Origin: Neocallimastix lanati (nom. inval.) | Taxonomy: Eukaryota > Neocallimastigomycota > Neocallimastigomycetes > Neocallimastigales > Neocallimastigaceae | Reading direction: 5' to 3' | DNA length: 27,500 bases | NCBI GenBank assembly: GCA_016946835.1 | Contig: JACVTC010000015.1 | Coordinates: 797,501-825,000 of the forward strand | Shown: in pieces, positions 8,684 to 18,239 of the stretch | Layout of the letters: every line of letters begins with the position of its first letter | Position numbering within the stretch: position 1 is the first letter of the stretch | Notes under the pieces: model-generated | Told to the model about the DNA's origin: nothing | The model's input: the letters and a program-made list of their open reading frames with translations, nothing else | Database searches by the model: none | Made by a program: the position numbers and the translations under genes

Positions 8684-9252
8684 TAAATTTTTTATTAATT
8701 TATATTTTATTGATATTATTTATTACTTTATTACATATATATTTTTAATTTATGTTTTAAATAAAAATAAAAATAAAAAAAAAAAAAAATTTCCTTTTTT
8801 TTTTTTTTTTTTTATTTAAAAAGTAAATATATATTATATTAATATTATATTAATGCGTTTTTCTTTTTTTTTTTTTTTTTTTGTTGTTGTTATTGATTTT
8901 TTTTTTTATATATGCGTTTAAAAAAAGATGATTAAAAAAAAAAAAAAAATTTTTTTTTTTTTTAAAAAATTTTTTCGCAATTCTTCTTCTTCAAAAAAGA
9001 ATTTTATATATATTTACATATATAAAACAGAAAAAAAAAAAAAAAAAAAGCCTTTTTATAAAATGACTTTTTTTTTTTTTTTTTTTTTTCTTTTTTGTTT
9101 TTTAATTTTTTTTTTACTTCTTTTTTATTTTTTAAAAATTTTTTTTTTCTTGATTTTATTTTTTCTCTTTTATTAAGAGTCAATATTAATAGATCTTCAA
9201 AAAAAAAAAATAAAAATATATTTTTCTTAACTCTTTTCTTACTTTTTTTTTT

Positions 9253-9285
<33 letters not shown>

Positions 9286-9624
9286 CTTCTTCTGCGTAAA
9301 ATTTAATTAATAAAAATATTATAAAAAAAAAATTTGTTTAACAGATTTAATTAAAAAAAAAAAAAAAAAGATAAATATATAAATATTATATTTAATACAC
9401 TAAATGATATACTTTTTAAACTAATTTTTTTAAAAAAATATATATAAAAAAAATATATAAAATATATTATTCAAATAATAATTAATTTCTGTTTTAATTT
9501 TGTCTTATTTTGTTTTACTTAACCCAATAATTTCTCTTTCTTTTTTTTTTTTTTTTTTTTACTACTCCTTTACATATTTTTTTTTATTTTTTATTTTATT
9601 TCTATTTAAAAATAAAAAAAAATT
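8575..9624. other. Homopolymer-rich spacer downstream of the SH3 gene
   Basis: The stretch is almost entirely runs of A or T (10-25 bases) with TA and AAAAT repeats. Short plus-strand frames here (8928-9310 and 9500-9784) translate to phenylalanine/lysine runs and are not genes. The part nearest 9624 is the 3' flank of the SH3 gene. Confidence 0.7.
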
Positions 9625-12600
9625 CTATTGTTTTGAAGAATGTTTATGTTGCTTTTTTAACTTATATTCCTTCTTTTTCTTGGCAAATTCCGTTAAATCT
9701 TGTTTAAACTTTTCTTCATCTTCAATTTCCTTTTTACCCGCTTCTTCTCTTGCTTGGAAAACACGAATTAATCTTGGTACATAACGACCATTCTTATTGG
9801 GTTCACGTTCTTCTCCTAAACAAATAACTGGGAATGTACCATCGACCTTAGTGGCAGTGTTAATACCATAGGCCCAACCATCCTCAAATACTTGTTTTAC
9901 TTCAACTAAATCTCCAAGGTTTAATTTGACTTCATCTGGAAGTTGTGGGGTATGTTCAAGAATGACTTCAAAAACCTTCTTTTCAAAAACCGGACCGCTC
10001 CAATCTTCAACACTGTAATTACTTCTAATACTGCTAGCGTTGGATGGTTTACGTACTAAACAACCTTCAGCCATTGCTTTTATTGATTGTTTAGATTCCT
10101 TTCTCTCTAAACTTTGTGGCATGGATTGTTTTCTTGATGTCTTTCTCTCTATACCTTGAGAAATGGATTGTTTTCTTGGTTGAGGTATATATTTAGTTTC
10201 TTCATTAATTTCATTCTCAAGTTTAGCAATTTCAGCAATAACAGCAGCCTTTAATTCAGCGGATAAACGTTTAGAACTAGAACGTTTTGGAAGTTGACGT
10301 TTACGGAAATTTCTTGCTTCTGTTGAAGACGTTGTTTCCATCATTCTATTATCTTCCATAGGTTGACTTTCATCTTCTTCTGTAATAGATGGTAAAGCTT
10401 CATATTCATATTCATATTCTTCTCCATCAATAGTACTGGTAGTATTGGTTGTAGGGATATAGGAAGTGGTATTATTAGTAGTAGTAGTGATAGGTGTTGT
10501 GTAAGAATTATGGGTATTAGAAATATCGGCATTATTGGTGTTAGTAGTTTTAATATCATTGGTATCAGTGGTGGTAGTGGTGGTAGTGGTATTGTTTTCA
10601 TTATTTAAGGACCGGATCCCTTCCGAAGGAGGGATCCTAAAGCGAAAATTTGGCTTTCCTTCAGTAGTTGATTCTTCAGAGACTTGTACCCCATTCTTGA
10701 AGACAGTCTTCTTTAAGGTCTTTTCCTTACCTTCTTCAATTTCATATTCTTCAACAACTTCTTCGGTTTCCATAGCATCATCTGGAATTTCACTGACTTC
10801 ATCAAATTCTTCATGAACTGGAACACCATTTCTGTAGGTAGTTCTCTTAACAGTCTTCTTTGGCTTTCCATCTTCTCCTTCTTCAATAAGGTATTCCTCT
10901 ACGATTTCTTCGCCATCCTTAGAAATTTCTCTGGTTTGACCTTCTGGAGCTTCACGGCTACCTAATAATTTAGTAATGTTGGTAACTTGACCTAAAAGGT
11001 TATCAAGATCAGCCTTACTGTCGTTATCCTTGGCATTTGGAAGAGCGTATTTGACAATGGTTTCAATGATGGATGGAGCTAACTTCATGTATGGGTTGTC
11101 ATTGTTTCCACCAGTAATACTGTTGGTAATCTTGTTGGCAACAGCATGGGTTACCATGTCACTAACGAATCCACGGTCATTGGATTGTGGAGCAGTAGCA
11201 TCTCTAGTTTGGTTTTCTGGAGCTTCACGGCTACCTAATAACTTGGTAATGTTGGTAACTTGACCTAAAAGGTTATCAAGATCAGCCTTACTGTCGTTAT
11301 CCTTGGCATTTGGAAGAGCATACTTGACAATAGTTTCAATGATGGATGGAGCTAACTTCATGTATGGGTTGTCATTGTTTCCACCAGTAATACTGTTGGT
11401 AATCTTGTTGGCAACAGCATGGGTTACCATGTCACTAACGAATCCACGGTCATTGGATTGTGGAGCAGTAGCATCTCTGGTTTGGTTTTCTGGAGCTTCA
11501 CGGCTACCTAATAACTTGGTAATGTTGGTAACTTGACCTAAAAGGTTATCAAGATCAGCCTTACTGTCGTTATCCTTGGCATTTGGAAGAGCGTACTTGA
11601 CAATAGTTTCAATGATGGATGGAGCTAACTTCATGTATGGGTTGTCATTGTTTCCACCAGTAATACTGTTGGTAATCTTGTTGGCAACAGCATGGGTTAC
11701 CATGTCACTAACGAATCCACGGTCATTGGATTGTGGAGCAGTAGCATCTCTAGTTTGGTTTTCTGGAGCTTCACGGCTACCTAATAACTTGGTAATGTTG
11801 GTAACTTGACCTAAAAGGTTATCAAGATCAGCCTTACTGTCGTTATCCTTGGCATTTGGAAGAGCGTACTTTACAATGGTTTCAATGACGCTTGGAGCTA
11901 ACTTCATGTATGGATTTGAGCCAATGTCTCTGGTAGTGCTTTGATCTTCAACACTAACTGGAACCTTTACTGGAACACCGTTTTGATAGATAGTCTTGTA
12001 GACAGTCTTCTTAAGGGTCTTTGGTGGTTGGTTCTTACCTTCTTCAATTTCGTATTCTTCAACAACTTCTTCAGTTTCCATGGCATCCTTTGGAATTTCA
12101 TCGACTTCATCATATTCTTCAGCGACTGGAACACCATTTCTGTAGGTAGTTCTCTTTACAGTCTTCTTTGGCTTACCATCTTCACCTTCTTCAATAATGT
12201 ATTCTTCAATAATTTCTTCTAAATCATCACCGGTGGTGGTTGGTGCCTTCTTGACGATTTTCTTGGTCTTTGTTTCAGTTTCTTCAACTGGAACCTTGAC
12301 TGGAACTCCATTCTTGTAAATGGTCTTGTAGATAGTCTTCTTAATGGTCTTCTTTGGCTTCTTGACACCATTTTCAATAACATATTCTTCAACAACTTCT
12401 TCAGTATCCTTACCATCCTTAACTGGGACATTTCTTTCATCAACTTCAACTGGAACTTGAACTGGAACTCCGTTCTTGTAGATAGTCTTGTAGATGGTCT
12501 TCTTAATGGTCTTCTTTGGCTTCTTGACACCATTTACGAGGACGTATTCTTCAACCTTTTCTTCTGGAAGTCCCTTCTTACCTGGAGTTAACTTCTTACC

Positions 12601-15600
12601 AGTGTATTTTGGAGACTTGATTAAAGTTTCTTCAGAATCTTCTTCTGGTGGAACAACATTACTTTGATCAACAAGAGCAGGATAGGCTTCGAGAACAATT
12701 TCTTCTGGTTCCTCTTCAACAACTTCTACTGGAACACCATTCTTATAAATAGTCTTGTAGGTAGTAACCTTCTTAATGGTCTTAAGCTTTGGTGACTTAA
12801 TATTTTCTTCTTCAAGGGTAGTGGTATCGTTTGGAGAGTAGGTCTTTTCGGTAGTAGATTGGTCTGGAAGATCTTCAGATTCGGTGACTTCTTCTACTGG
12901 AACACCATTCTTATAGGTAGTCTTGTAAGTAGTAACAAACTTCTTAACAGAGTGAATCTTTGGACTCTTGACGGTAGTTGGCTTAACAACTCTTTCTTCA
13001 GCAACACTTTCCTTAGTTGGTGGTTCAATGACGTTAGAAGTAACATATCTCTTTTCAATCTTATCATTGTTGGTAGGCTTGACACGAGTATCTCTTGGAA
13101 GGGAAGCAAGAACTTCTTCTGGAGTCTTACCTTCTGGAACTTCAATATTTTCAACAACTTCTTGTGGCTTACCATTCTTGTAGATAGTCTTGTAGACAGT
13201 AATGTACTTCTTAATGGTTTTTTGCTTTGGAGACTTGCTAGTTGGAACAACAATTTCTTCGGAAGAGAATTCCTTATATTCTTCTGGAAGTTCTTCTGGA
13301 GAGACATCCTTTGGATTAAGAGAGAATTCTTCGGTGACTGGAACTTCCTTACCATCCTTAGTAACATAAGTGGTAATTCTCTTCTTAAGACCCTTAAGCT
13401 TTGGTGACTTCATTGACTTTGAGGAGGTTTCAGAGGTTTCAGAGACTTCTTCATCAACTGGGACTTGAACTGGAACACCGTTTCTGTATATGGTCTTGTA
13501 AACGGTTCTCTTGACGGTCTTCTTTGGACCCTTGTTCTTAAGAAGGTATGTTTCAACTTGTTCCTTGGAGTCTGGGTTAATTTCAGTAACCTTGCTAATT
13601 AATTTCTTTAAGTCATTCTTCTTTTCATCTTCAGCCTTATCACCTAATGGAGTAGAGTGCTTTACAATAGTTTCAATGATCATTGGAACCATACCCATGT
13701 ATGGGTTAGTAGCTTCCTTGGTTTCAGCAACAACTGGACCATCAACTTCCTTAGTAACTGGAACTTGAACAGGAACACCATTTCTGTAAATGGTCTTGTA
13801 AGTAGTGATTGTCTTCTTGGTGGTCTTCTTTGGTTTCTTACTATCTTCTTCAATAATGTATTCTTCAACAATTTCTTCTGGAGATTCAGAACCAGTAGAA
13901 AGGTCCTTTGGAGAGGAGGAATCACCTTCTTCTACTGGAACTTGAACTGGAACACCATTTCTGTAGATGGTCTTGTAAACAGTTCTCTTAACAGTCTTCT
14001 TTGGACTCTTCTTACCATGTTCAACAATATATTCTTCAACAATTTCTTCATCGTTAGTCTTCTTACCTGGAACAACTGGGAGAACCTTTTCCTTATTGGA
14101 AATAGTATTGTAACTGTTGACCATTTCCTTAACAGTCTTTGGCTTTTCCTTTTCAGACTTCTTCTTAGAAGCAGCTAAAGCGGCACCAGCTGCAAGTGGA
14201 GCTGCTGCGGCCATGTATTTTGGATCAAAACTGTTCTTAGTAGTGGTAGTAGTGGTGGTCTTGGTGGTCTTACCACTAGTGGATGGTCCATATCTGTTTT
14301 CATAGGTAGTAGTTTCAGTACTTGGAGCATTGTTAGTAGTGTAAGTCTTAGTAGTAGAAGTAGTAAATGGTCTATCAGCAGCTGGGTAAATATATTTGGT
14401 AGTGGAAGTAATGTTCTTCTTTGGTGAAGTAGAAGATTGAACATTTTTAACATCCTTAATTGGACCAGCTGGACCATATCTAGTTTCATAGATAGTTTCA
14501 GTAGTTGGAGCATTATTAGTGTAATAAGTAGTCTTAGTAGTAGTCTTGGTAGTCTTCTTTGGATCCTTAGAGGCAGCAACAGCACCAGCAGTAGCACCAG
14601 CAGCTAAAACAGCTGGTAAAATACCAATATCGCCACTCTTGTTTTCGTTTATTGGAGAAGTATATTGGTCCTTTATAAGAGTATCCATGGATGGGCCAGA
14701 TTCAATAGTTGGTAAAGCACCACCGCTAATATCTTGTTCTCTTCCAATGTTAGAAGCAGTGTTAACCGGAGCAGCAGTGGCAGCCTTTGGACCATTACCA
14801 TATCTAGTGGTAGTGGTGGTTGTTGTAGTTGTAGATGGACCTGCTTGATTAGCGTTAACAACATCATATGGAAGTTGAGAACCATATACTGTCTTACTAT
14901 TTGTGGTAGTAGAACCACCATTTGGACCAACAGCAGCAGCAGTTGGAGCATCACCTGGACGACCAACATTACTCATTTCAGTAACGGTTTCATTGGATGG
15001 AGTCTTTCCAATAACATCATCAAGGTACTTGTTCTTGTATAAGAAAGCACCAGCACCACCAACAAGACCAAGAATTGGTAAAGTGTAATAAAGGACACTT
15101 CCTCCCTTACTGTTCTTGGAATCCCTGGCATTTTGATCAATAATTTCTGGGGCTTGATTGTTAACTGTATTGCCAACTGGAGCGGCGTTAACATTACCAT
15201 TATTATCAACATTAGCAACTGTGTTACCATTGTTATCAGTAATATTACCATTTGGATCAAGATTGGCAACGGTGTTTCCCTTGTTATCAACAATATTTCC
15301 ATTTTTATCAACATTAGCAATAGTGTTACCATTGCTATCAACAACCTTATTATCCTTAATAGTACTGTTGGAAAAATCAGTAGTAGTACCATCTGGAGCA
15401 GTAACAACACCTGGCTTTGGAGTACCTGAAACATTACCATTGTTGTTATTACCACTAACTGGAGCAACTGGAGCGACCTTACCATCATTTCCAACATTAG
15501 CAACAGTGTTACCATTGTTATCAACAATTTTACCATCACTTACAGTACCAACAGTGTTACCCTTAGAATCAGTAATCTTACCATCATTACCAACGGTTCC

Positions 15601-16383
15601 TACAGTGTTACCCTTACTATCAACAACCTTTCCATCCTTAATAGTACTATTGGAAAGATCAGTAGTAGTACCATCTGGAGCAGTAACAACACCTGGCTTT
15701 GGAGTACCTGAAACATTACCATTGTTGTTATTACCACTAACTGGAGCAACTGGAGCGACCTTACCATCATTTCCAACATTAGCAACAGTGTTACCATTGT
15801 TATCAACAATTTTACCATCACTTACAGTACCAACAGTGTTACCCTTAGAATCAGTAATCTTACCATCATTACCAACGGTTCCTACAGTGTTACCCTTACT
15901 ATCAACAACCTTACCATCCTTAATGGTACCGTCGGAAAGATCAGTAGATGTACCATCTGGAGCAGTGACAACACCTGGTTTTGGAGTTCCAGAAACATTG
16001 TCATTACCATTAGTCTTACCAGAATTAGAACCAATAATACTACCATTTGATCCAGTCTTACCAGCAGCAGCTCCAGCAGCTCCGGCTGCACCAGCATTAG
16101 CGGCAGTGTTTCCATGATTACCAGTGTTATCAGCTGGAACTACACCTTCATCAAAAATAAGACCTTCATCATCACTACTGCTTTCTTCGTCAAAGTTTTG
16201 AACGAGAGCTAAAGCAATATCATCTAAAAAGATTTTGTCTGGAAAAGCTAAAGTATTAGCATCCGTTGGATCTGTATTACCATCCGTTGGAACTGTATTA
16301 CCAATACTTAATGGTTTAGTAAGAACATAGATTGAACCTAAAACTAAAAGAATTAGGCAACTTAAGAGATTTAAAGAATACAT
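9625..16383 (-). CDS. Giant single-pass membrane protein with cytoplasmic SH3 domain, 2252 aa
   Basis: One uninterrupted frame from ATG 16383. Residues 1-21 are a signal peptide (MYSLNLLSCLILLVLGSIYV). An acidic segment, an Ala/Gly stretch and a repetitive ectodomain of DGKxxDxxGNTVxxV units (about 130-405) follow. One transmembrane helix (about 428-449, LYYTLPILGLVGGAGAFLY) is followed by basic residues, placing the rest in the cytoplasm. The tail has Thr-rich linkers with RYGP motifs (about 500-740), about 13 modules around YKTIYxNGVPVxVPV (about 798-1460 and 1830-1910), three and a half 91-residue repeats (1490-1816), an Asn/Thr-rich linker, RKxS-type sites (about 2065-2100), an SH3 domain (about 2138-2189, with ELxxGDLVEVxxxxEDGWAYG-like core and GTFPVICL end) and a basic tail. 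Signal, TM and SH3 in this order suggest a surface sensor or cortical scaffold. Codon use is much richer in C and G than the ankyrin gene, suggesting strong expression. No homologue can be named. Confidence 0.92.
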   Translation of the reverse strand: MYSLNLLSCLILLVLGSIYVLTKPLSIGNTVPTDGNTDPTDANTLAFPDKIFLDDIALALVQNFDEESSSDDEGLIFDEGVVPADNTGNHGNTAANAGAAGAAGAAAGKTGSNGSIIGSNSGKTNGNDNVSGTPKPGVVTAPDGTSTDLSDGTIKDGKVVDSKGNTVGTVGNDGKITDSKGNTVGTVSDGKIVDNNGNTVANVGNDGKVAPVAPVSGNNNNGNVSGTPKPGVVTAPDGTTTDLSNSTIKDGKVVDSKGNTVGTVGNDGKITDSKGNTVGTVSDGKIVDNNGNTVANVGNDGKVAPVAPVSGNNNNGNVSGTPKPGVVTAPDGTTTDFSNSTIKDNKVVDSNGNTIANVDKNGNIVDNKGNTVANLDPNGNITDNNGNTVANVDNNGNVNAAPVGNTVNNQAPEIIDQNARDSKNSKGGSVLYYTLPILGLVGGAGAFLYKNKYLDDVIGKTPSNETVTEMSNVGRPGDAPTAAAVGPNGGSTTTNSKTVYGSQLPYDVVNANQAGPSTTTTTTTTTRYGNGPKAATAAPVNTASNIGREQDISGGALPTIESGPSMDTLIKDQYTSPINENKSGDIGILPAVLAAGATAGAVAASKDPKKTTKTTTKTTYYTNNAPTTETIYETRYGPAGPIKDVKNVQSSTSPKKNITSTTKYIYPAADRPFTTSTTKTYTTNNAPSTETTTYENRYGPSTSGKTTKTTTTTTTKNSFDPKYMAAAAPLAAGAALAASKKKSEKEKPKTVKEMVNSYNTISNKEKVLPVVPGKKTNDEEIVEEYIVEHGKKSPKKTVKRTVYKTIYRNGVPVQVPVEEGDSSSPKDLSTGSESPEEIVEEYIIEEDSKKPKKTTKKTITTYKTIYRNGVPVQVPVTKEVDGPVVAETKEATNPYMGMVPMIIETIVKHSTPLGDKAEDEKKNDLKKLISKVTEINPDSKEQVETYLLKNKGPKKTVKRTVYKTIYRNGVPVQVPVDEEVSETSETSSKSMKSPKLKGLKKRITTYVTKDGKEVPVTEEFSLNPKDVSPEELPEEYKEFSSEEIVVPTSKSPKQKTIKKYITVYKTIYKNGKPQEVVENIEVPEGKTPEEVLASLPRDTRVKPTNNDKIEKRYVTSNVIEPPTKESVAEERVVKPTTVKSPKIHSVKKFVTTYKTTYKNGVPVEEVTESEDLPDQSTTEKTYSPNDTTTLEEENIKSPKLKTIKKVTTYKTIYKNGVPVEVVEEEPEEIVLEAYPALVDQSNVVPPEEDSEETLIKSPKYTGKKLTPGKKGLPEEKVEEYVLVNGVKKPKKTIKKTIYKTIYKNGVPVQVPVEVDERNVPVKDGKDTEEVVEEYVIENGVKKPKKTIKKTIYKTIYKNGVPVKVPVEETETKTKKIVKKAPTTTGDDLEEIIEEYIIEEGEDGKPKKTVKRTTYRNGVPVAEEYDEVDEIPKDAMETEEVVEEYEIEEGKNQPPKTLKKTVYKTIYQNGVPVKVPVSVEDQSTTRDIGSNPYMKLAPSVIETIVKYALPNAKDNDSKADLDNLLGQVTNITKLLGSREAPENQTRDATAPQSNDRGFVSDMVTHAVANKITNSITGGNNDNPYMKLAPSIIETIVKYALPNAKDNDSKADLDNLLGQVTNITKLLGSREAPENQTRDATAPQSNDRGFVSDMVTHAVANKITNSITGGNNDNPYMKLAPSIIETIVKYALPNAKDNDSKADLDNLLGQVTNITKLLGSREAPENQTRDATAPQSNDRGFVSDMVTHAVANKITNSITGGNNDNPYMKLAPSIIETIVKYALPNAKDNDSKADLDNLLGQVTNITKLLGSREAPEGQTREISKDGEEIVEEYLIEEGEDGKPKKTVKRTTYRNGVPVHEEFDEVSEIPDDAMETEEVVEEYEIEEGKEKTLKKTVFKNGVQVSEESTTEGKPNFRFRIPPSEGIRSLNNENNTTTTTTTTDTNDIKTTNTNNADISNTHNSYTTPITTTTNNTTSYIPTTNTTSTIDGEEYEYEYEALPSITEEDESQPMEDNRMMETTSSTEARNFRKRQLPKRSSSKRLSAELKAAVIAEIAKLENEINEETKYIPQPRKQSISQGIERKTSRKQSMPQSLERKESKQSIKAMAEGCLVRKPSNASSIRSNYSVEDWSGPVFEKKVFEVILEHTPQLPDEVKLNLGDLVEVKQVFEDGWAYGINTATKVDGTFPVICLGEEREPNKNGRYVPRLIRVFQAREEAGKKEIEDEEKFKQDLTEFAKKKKEYKLKKQHKHSSKQ
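9817..9972 (-). other. SH3 domain coding segment
   Basis: Residues about 2138-2189 read VILEHTPQLPDEVKLNLGD then LVEVKQVFEDGWAYG and end GTFPVICL. This matches the SH3 layout: an ALYDY-like strand (here LEHTPQ), the acidic RT loop (PDEVKL), GD before the n-Src loop, the conserved W of DGWAYG, and the G-x-FP-x-x-C/Y-L end. The binding-face tryptophan and proline are present, so ligand binding is likely retained. Proline-rich partners are expected from the family. Confidence 0.85.
10936..11916 (-). repeat. 273-bp tandem repeats (3 full copies plus a partial copy) in the SH3 gene
   Basis: The units start at 11916, 11643, 11370 and 11097, each beginning NPYMKLAPS. The first three span 91 residues with IETIVKYALPNAKDNDSKAD, NLLGQVTNITKLLG, and FVSDMVTHAVANKITNSITG. 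The fourth stops after about 54 residues. The copies are nearly identical at DNA level, indicating recent expansion or ongoing homogenisation. A single diverged relative (NPYMGMVPMIIETIVKH) lies near 13706-13510. Confidence 0.93.
11940..13990 (-). repeat. Degenerate YKTIYxNGVPV module array in the SH3 protein
   Basis: About ten to eleven diverged copies of a module lie here, with two to three more at 10680-10860. Each copy has an acidic EEIVEEYxIE part, a basic KKTxKK/R part and YKTIYxNGVPVxVPV. Several are preceded by S-P-K. Alternating acid and base suggests self-association or an extended polyampholyte; that is inference. Confidence 0.85.
15431..15994 (-). repeat. Two 282-bp tandem repeats encoding ectodomain units of 94 aa
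   Basis: The junction sequence recurs at 15431, 15713 and 15995, an exact 282-bp (94-residue) spacing. Each unit holds PKPGVVTAPDGT, then three sub-repeats of about 16 residues (DGKxxDxxGNTVxxV), then VAPVAPVSGNNNN. A third, diverged partial unit lies at about 15170-15430. The Gly-Asn-Thr-Val sub-repeats suggest short beta strands and turns. Confidence 0.92.
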
Positions 16384-18239
16384 AAGCGCAAAAGTTAAAT
16401 AAGTTTTAATAAATAATGTTTGTTATAATTATGCAAATGTAAAAAAAAATTCTTGGTATATATTTTTTAACTATATTTTCTTTATAATTAACGATAATAA
16501 TAGATATAAAACACAACCAATTATATAATGTACTTAATATTTATATTTCTGTTTGTATAAAAAAATTATTTGAATAAATATGTTGATAAATCTATTAATA
16601 CTGAATATTTATTTTGTTTATTTTCCTTTATTTTTATTTTATATTTATGTCTTCTATCTAGAATATATTATTTAAAAAAATAAAACGGCAATAAAAAAAT
16701 AATTAGTTAATATATCTTAATATAATATTTAAATTTAGTTTTAATATATATAATTTTCGGAATTTTTAAAAAATAAAAAAATGTTTTAAAAAATAAATAT
16801 ATTTATCTATTATAATTATTATTTTTAATATAAACTGACTAATTATCTATTCTCACAATTCATTTTTATAAACAATAAATATTTAAAACTTCTATTTTTT
16901 TCTCAAATATCCTTTCTCTAATATTTAAAACATTATTTATTTATTTATTTGTGCTTTAAAACTTTATTGTTATATCTAAAGTATATACTTTTAAATTTGG
17001 ATGACTTTTTAAAAAAAATAAATTGTACTATTTACTTCTTATTTACCTTATTAATTCTTTAAAATAATTATAAATTGTAAATATATTGATTTTAAAATAA
17101 AATATTTATTTATTTATAAACTTTTTTTCTATTAATTTATTCATACGTAGTAAATTACTATTATTTATCTGTTCGATTGAAATTCAAATTAAATTTTATT
17201 CATAATTTTTAAATTTATTCATAAATAATTATTGATGTATATCAATTATCTTTTGTTTTCTACAAAAATAAAAAAAATAAAATAATAATTACTTTTTTTT
17301 TAAGTTTAATACCCTTTGTTACTTCATTTTATATATAAACTGAATTTAACTTTATTGTAAATATAACAACTTTTTAAATATTTTCTTTTTCTTTTTATTT
17401 TTTTAAATAAATAATTAACTATATATTTATATATATATATTTTTTTTTTTTGGTTTTTATAACTGATATTAAAAAAAAATATATATAAATATATAATTTT
17501 AAATAAATAAATAAATAAAAAAAGAAACTTTTAAAAAAGCTTTTCTTTTTTAATTAAATAAGTAAAGAAGATGTAAAAAAAAAAAAAAAAAAAAATTAAT
17601 AATTAAATAATTAAGAAAAGATAGGTATTAAAAAGAAAAAAAAAAAGAAAAAAATTTTTTTGAACTTTGAGGAAAAAAAGGCTTTTATTTAAAAAAAAAA
17701 TATATATATTTGTACAACATTTCATTGGATTTACTTTATTGTAATAGTAATCAGAAATGAATTTAAAATCTTATTGGACAATAAATGTACATTAAAAATA
17801 AACTATTATAAGATATAAATTTAAATTTAAATAAATTGAAATTGTAAATATATATAACAATAATTAATAAAATTGTAGAATATCAATTCTTTATTTCATA
17901 AACTAAATAAAAAAAAAAAAAAAAATTAACTTTTTGTACATTTCAATGACATCAGCCAATGACTATGCATCAACAAAAAAAAAAGTTTATTACTTAATAA
18001 ATTAATTAATTTTTATATTTTTTAATATTAAAAATGATTAACTGTAAATATAAAATAAATGAATAAATAAAAATTATTTAATTTTTTTTTAATTTTTTTT
18101 TTTAAAAAAATTTATTAATAATTTATAAATTTATATAAAAAAAAGGGCTTTAACAAAAAAAAAATAATAATAATAAAAGAAAGGAATTTACTACAAAAAA
18201 AAAAAAAAATTAAAGTATCCAAGAAATAATTTAATATAA
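16384..18239. other. AT desert, part 1 (includes SH3 gene 5' flank)
   Basis: No reading frame with protein-like composition is seen. The sequence is A/T with scattered homopolymers (for example about 17578-17595) and TTTA or AATA short repeats. The bases just upstream of 16383 must include the promoter and 5' UTR of the SH3 gene, but no element can be singled out. Confidence 0.6.

Noticed and set aside
8928-9784. Plus-strand frames rich in F, L and K
   Set aside because: They arise from T and A homopolymers and, at the right end, from the antisense of the SH3 gene C-terminus.
11030-11809. Three identical 77-codon plus-strand frames spaced 273 bp
   Set aside because: Antisense shadows of the 91-residue repeats of the SH3 gene.
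15158-16117. 319-codon plus-strand frame with LPLLSTxLPSL repeats
   Set aside because: Antisense shadow of the GN-rich ectodomain repeats; the sense strand has a signal peptide and a domain structure, this frame does not.
17150-17200. Possible tRNA B-box (CTGTTCGATTGAA)
   Set aside because: No matching A box, acceptor stem or cloverleaf can be drawn around it.
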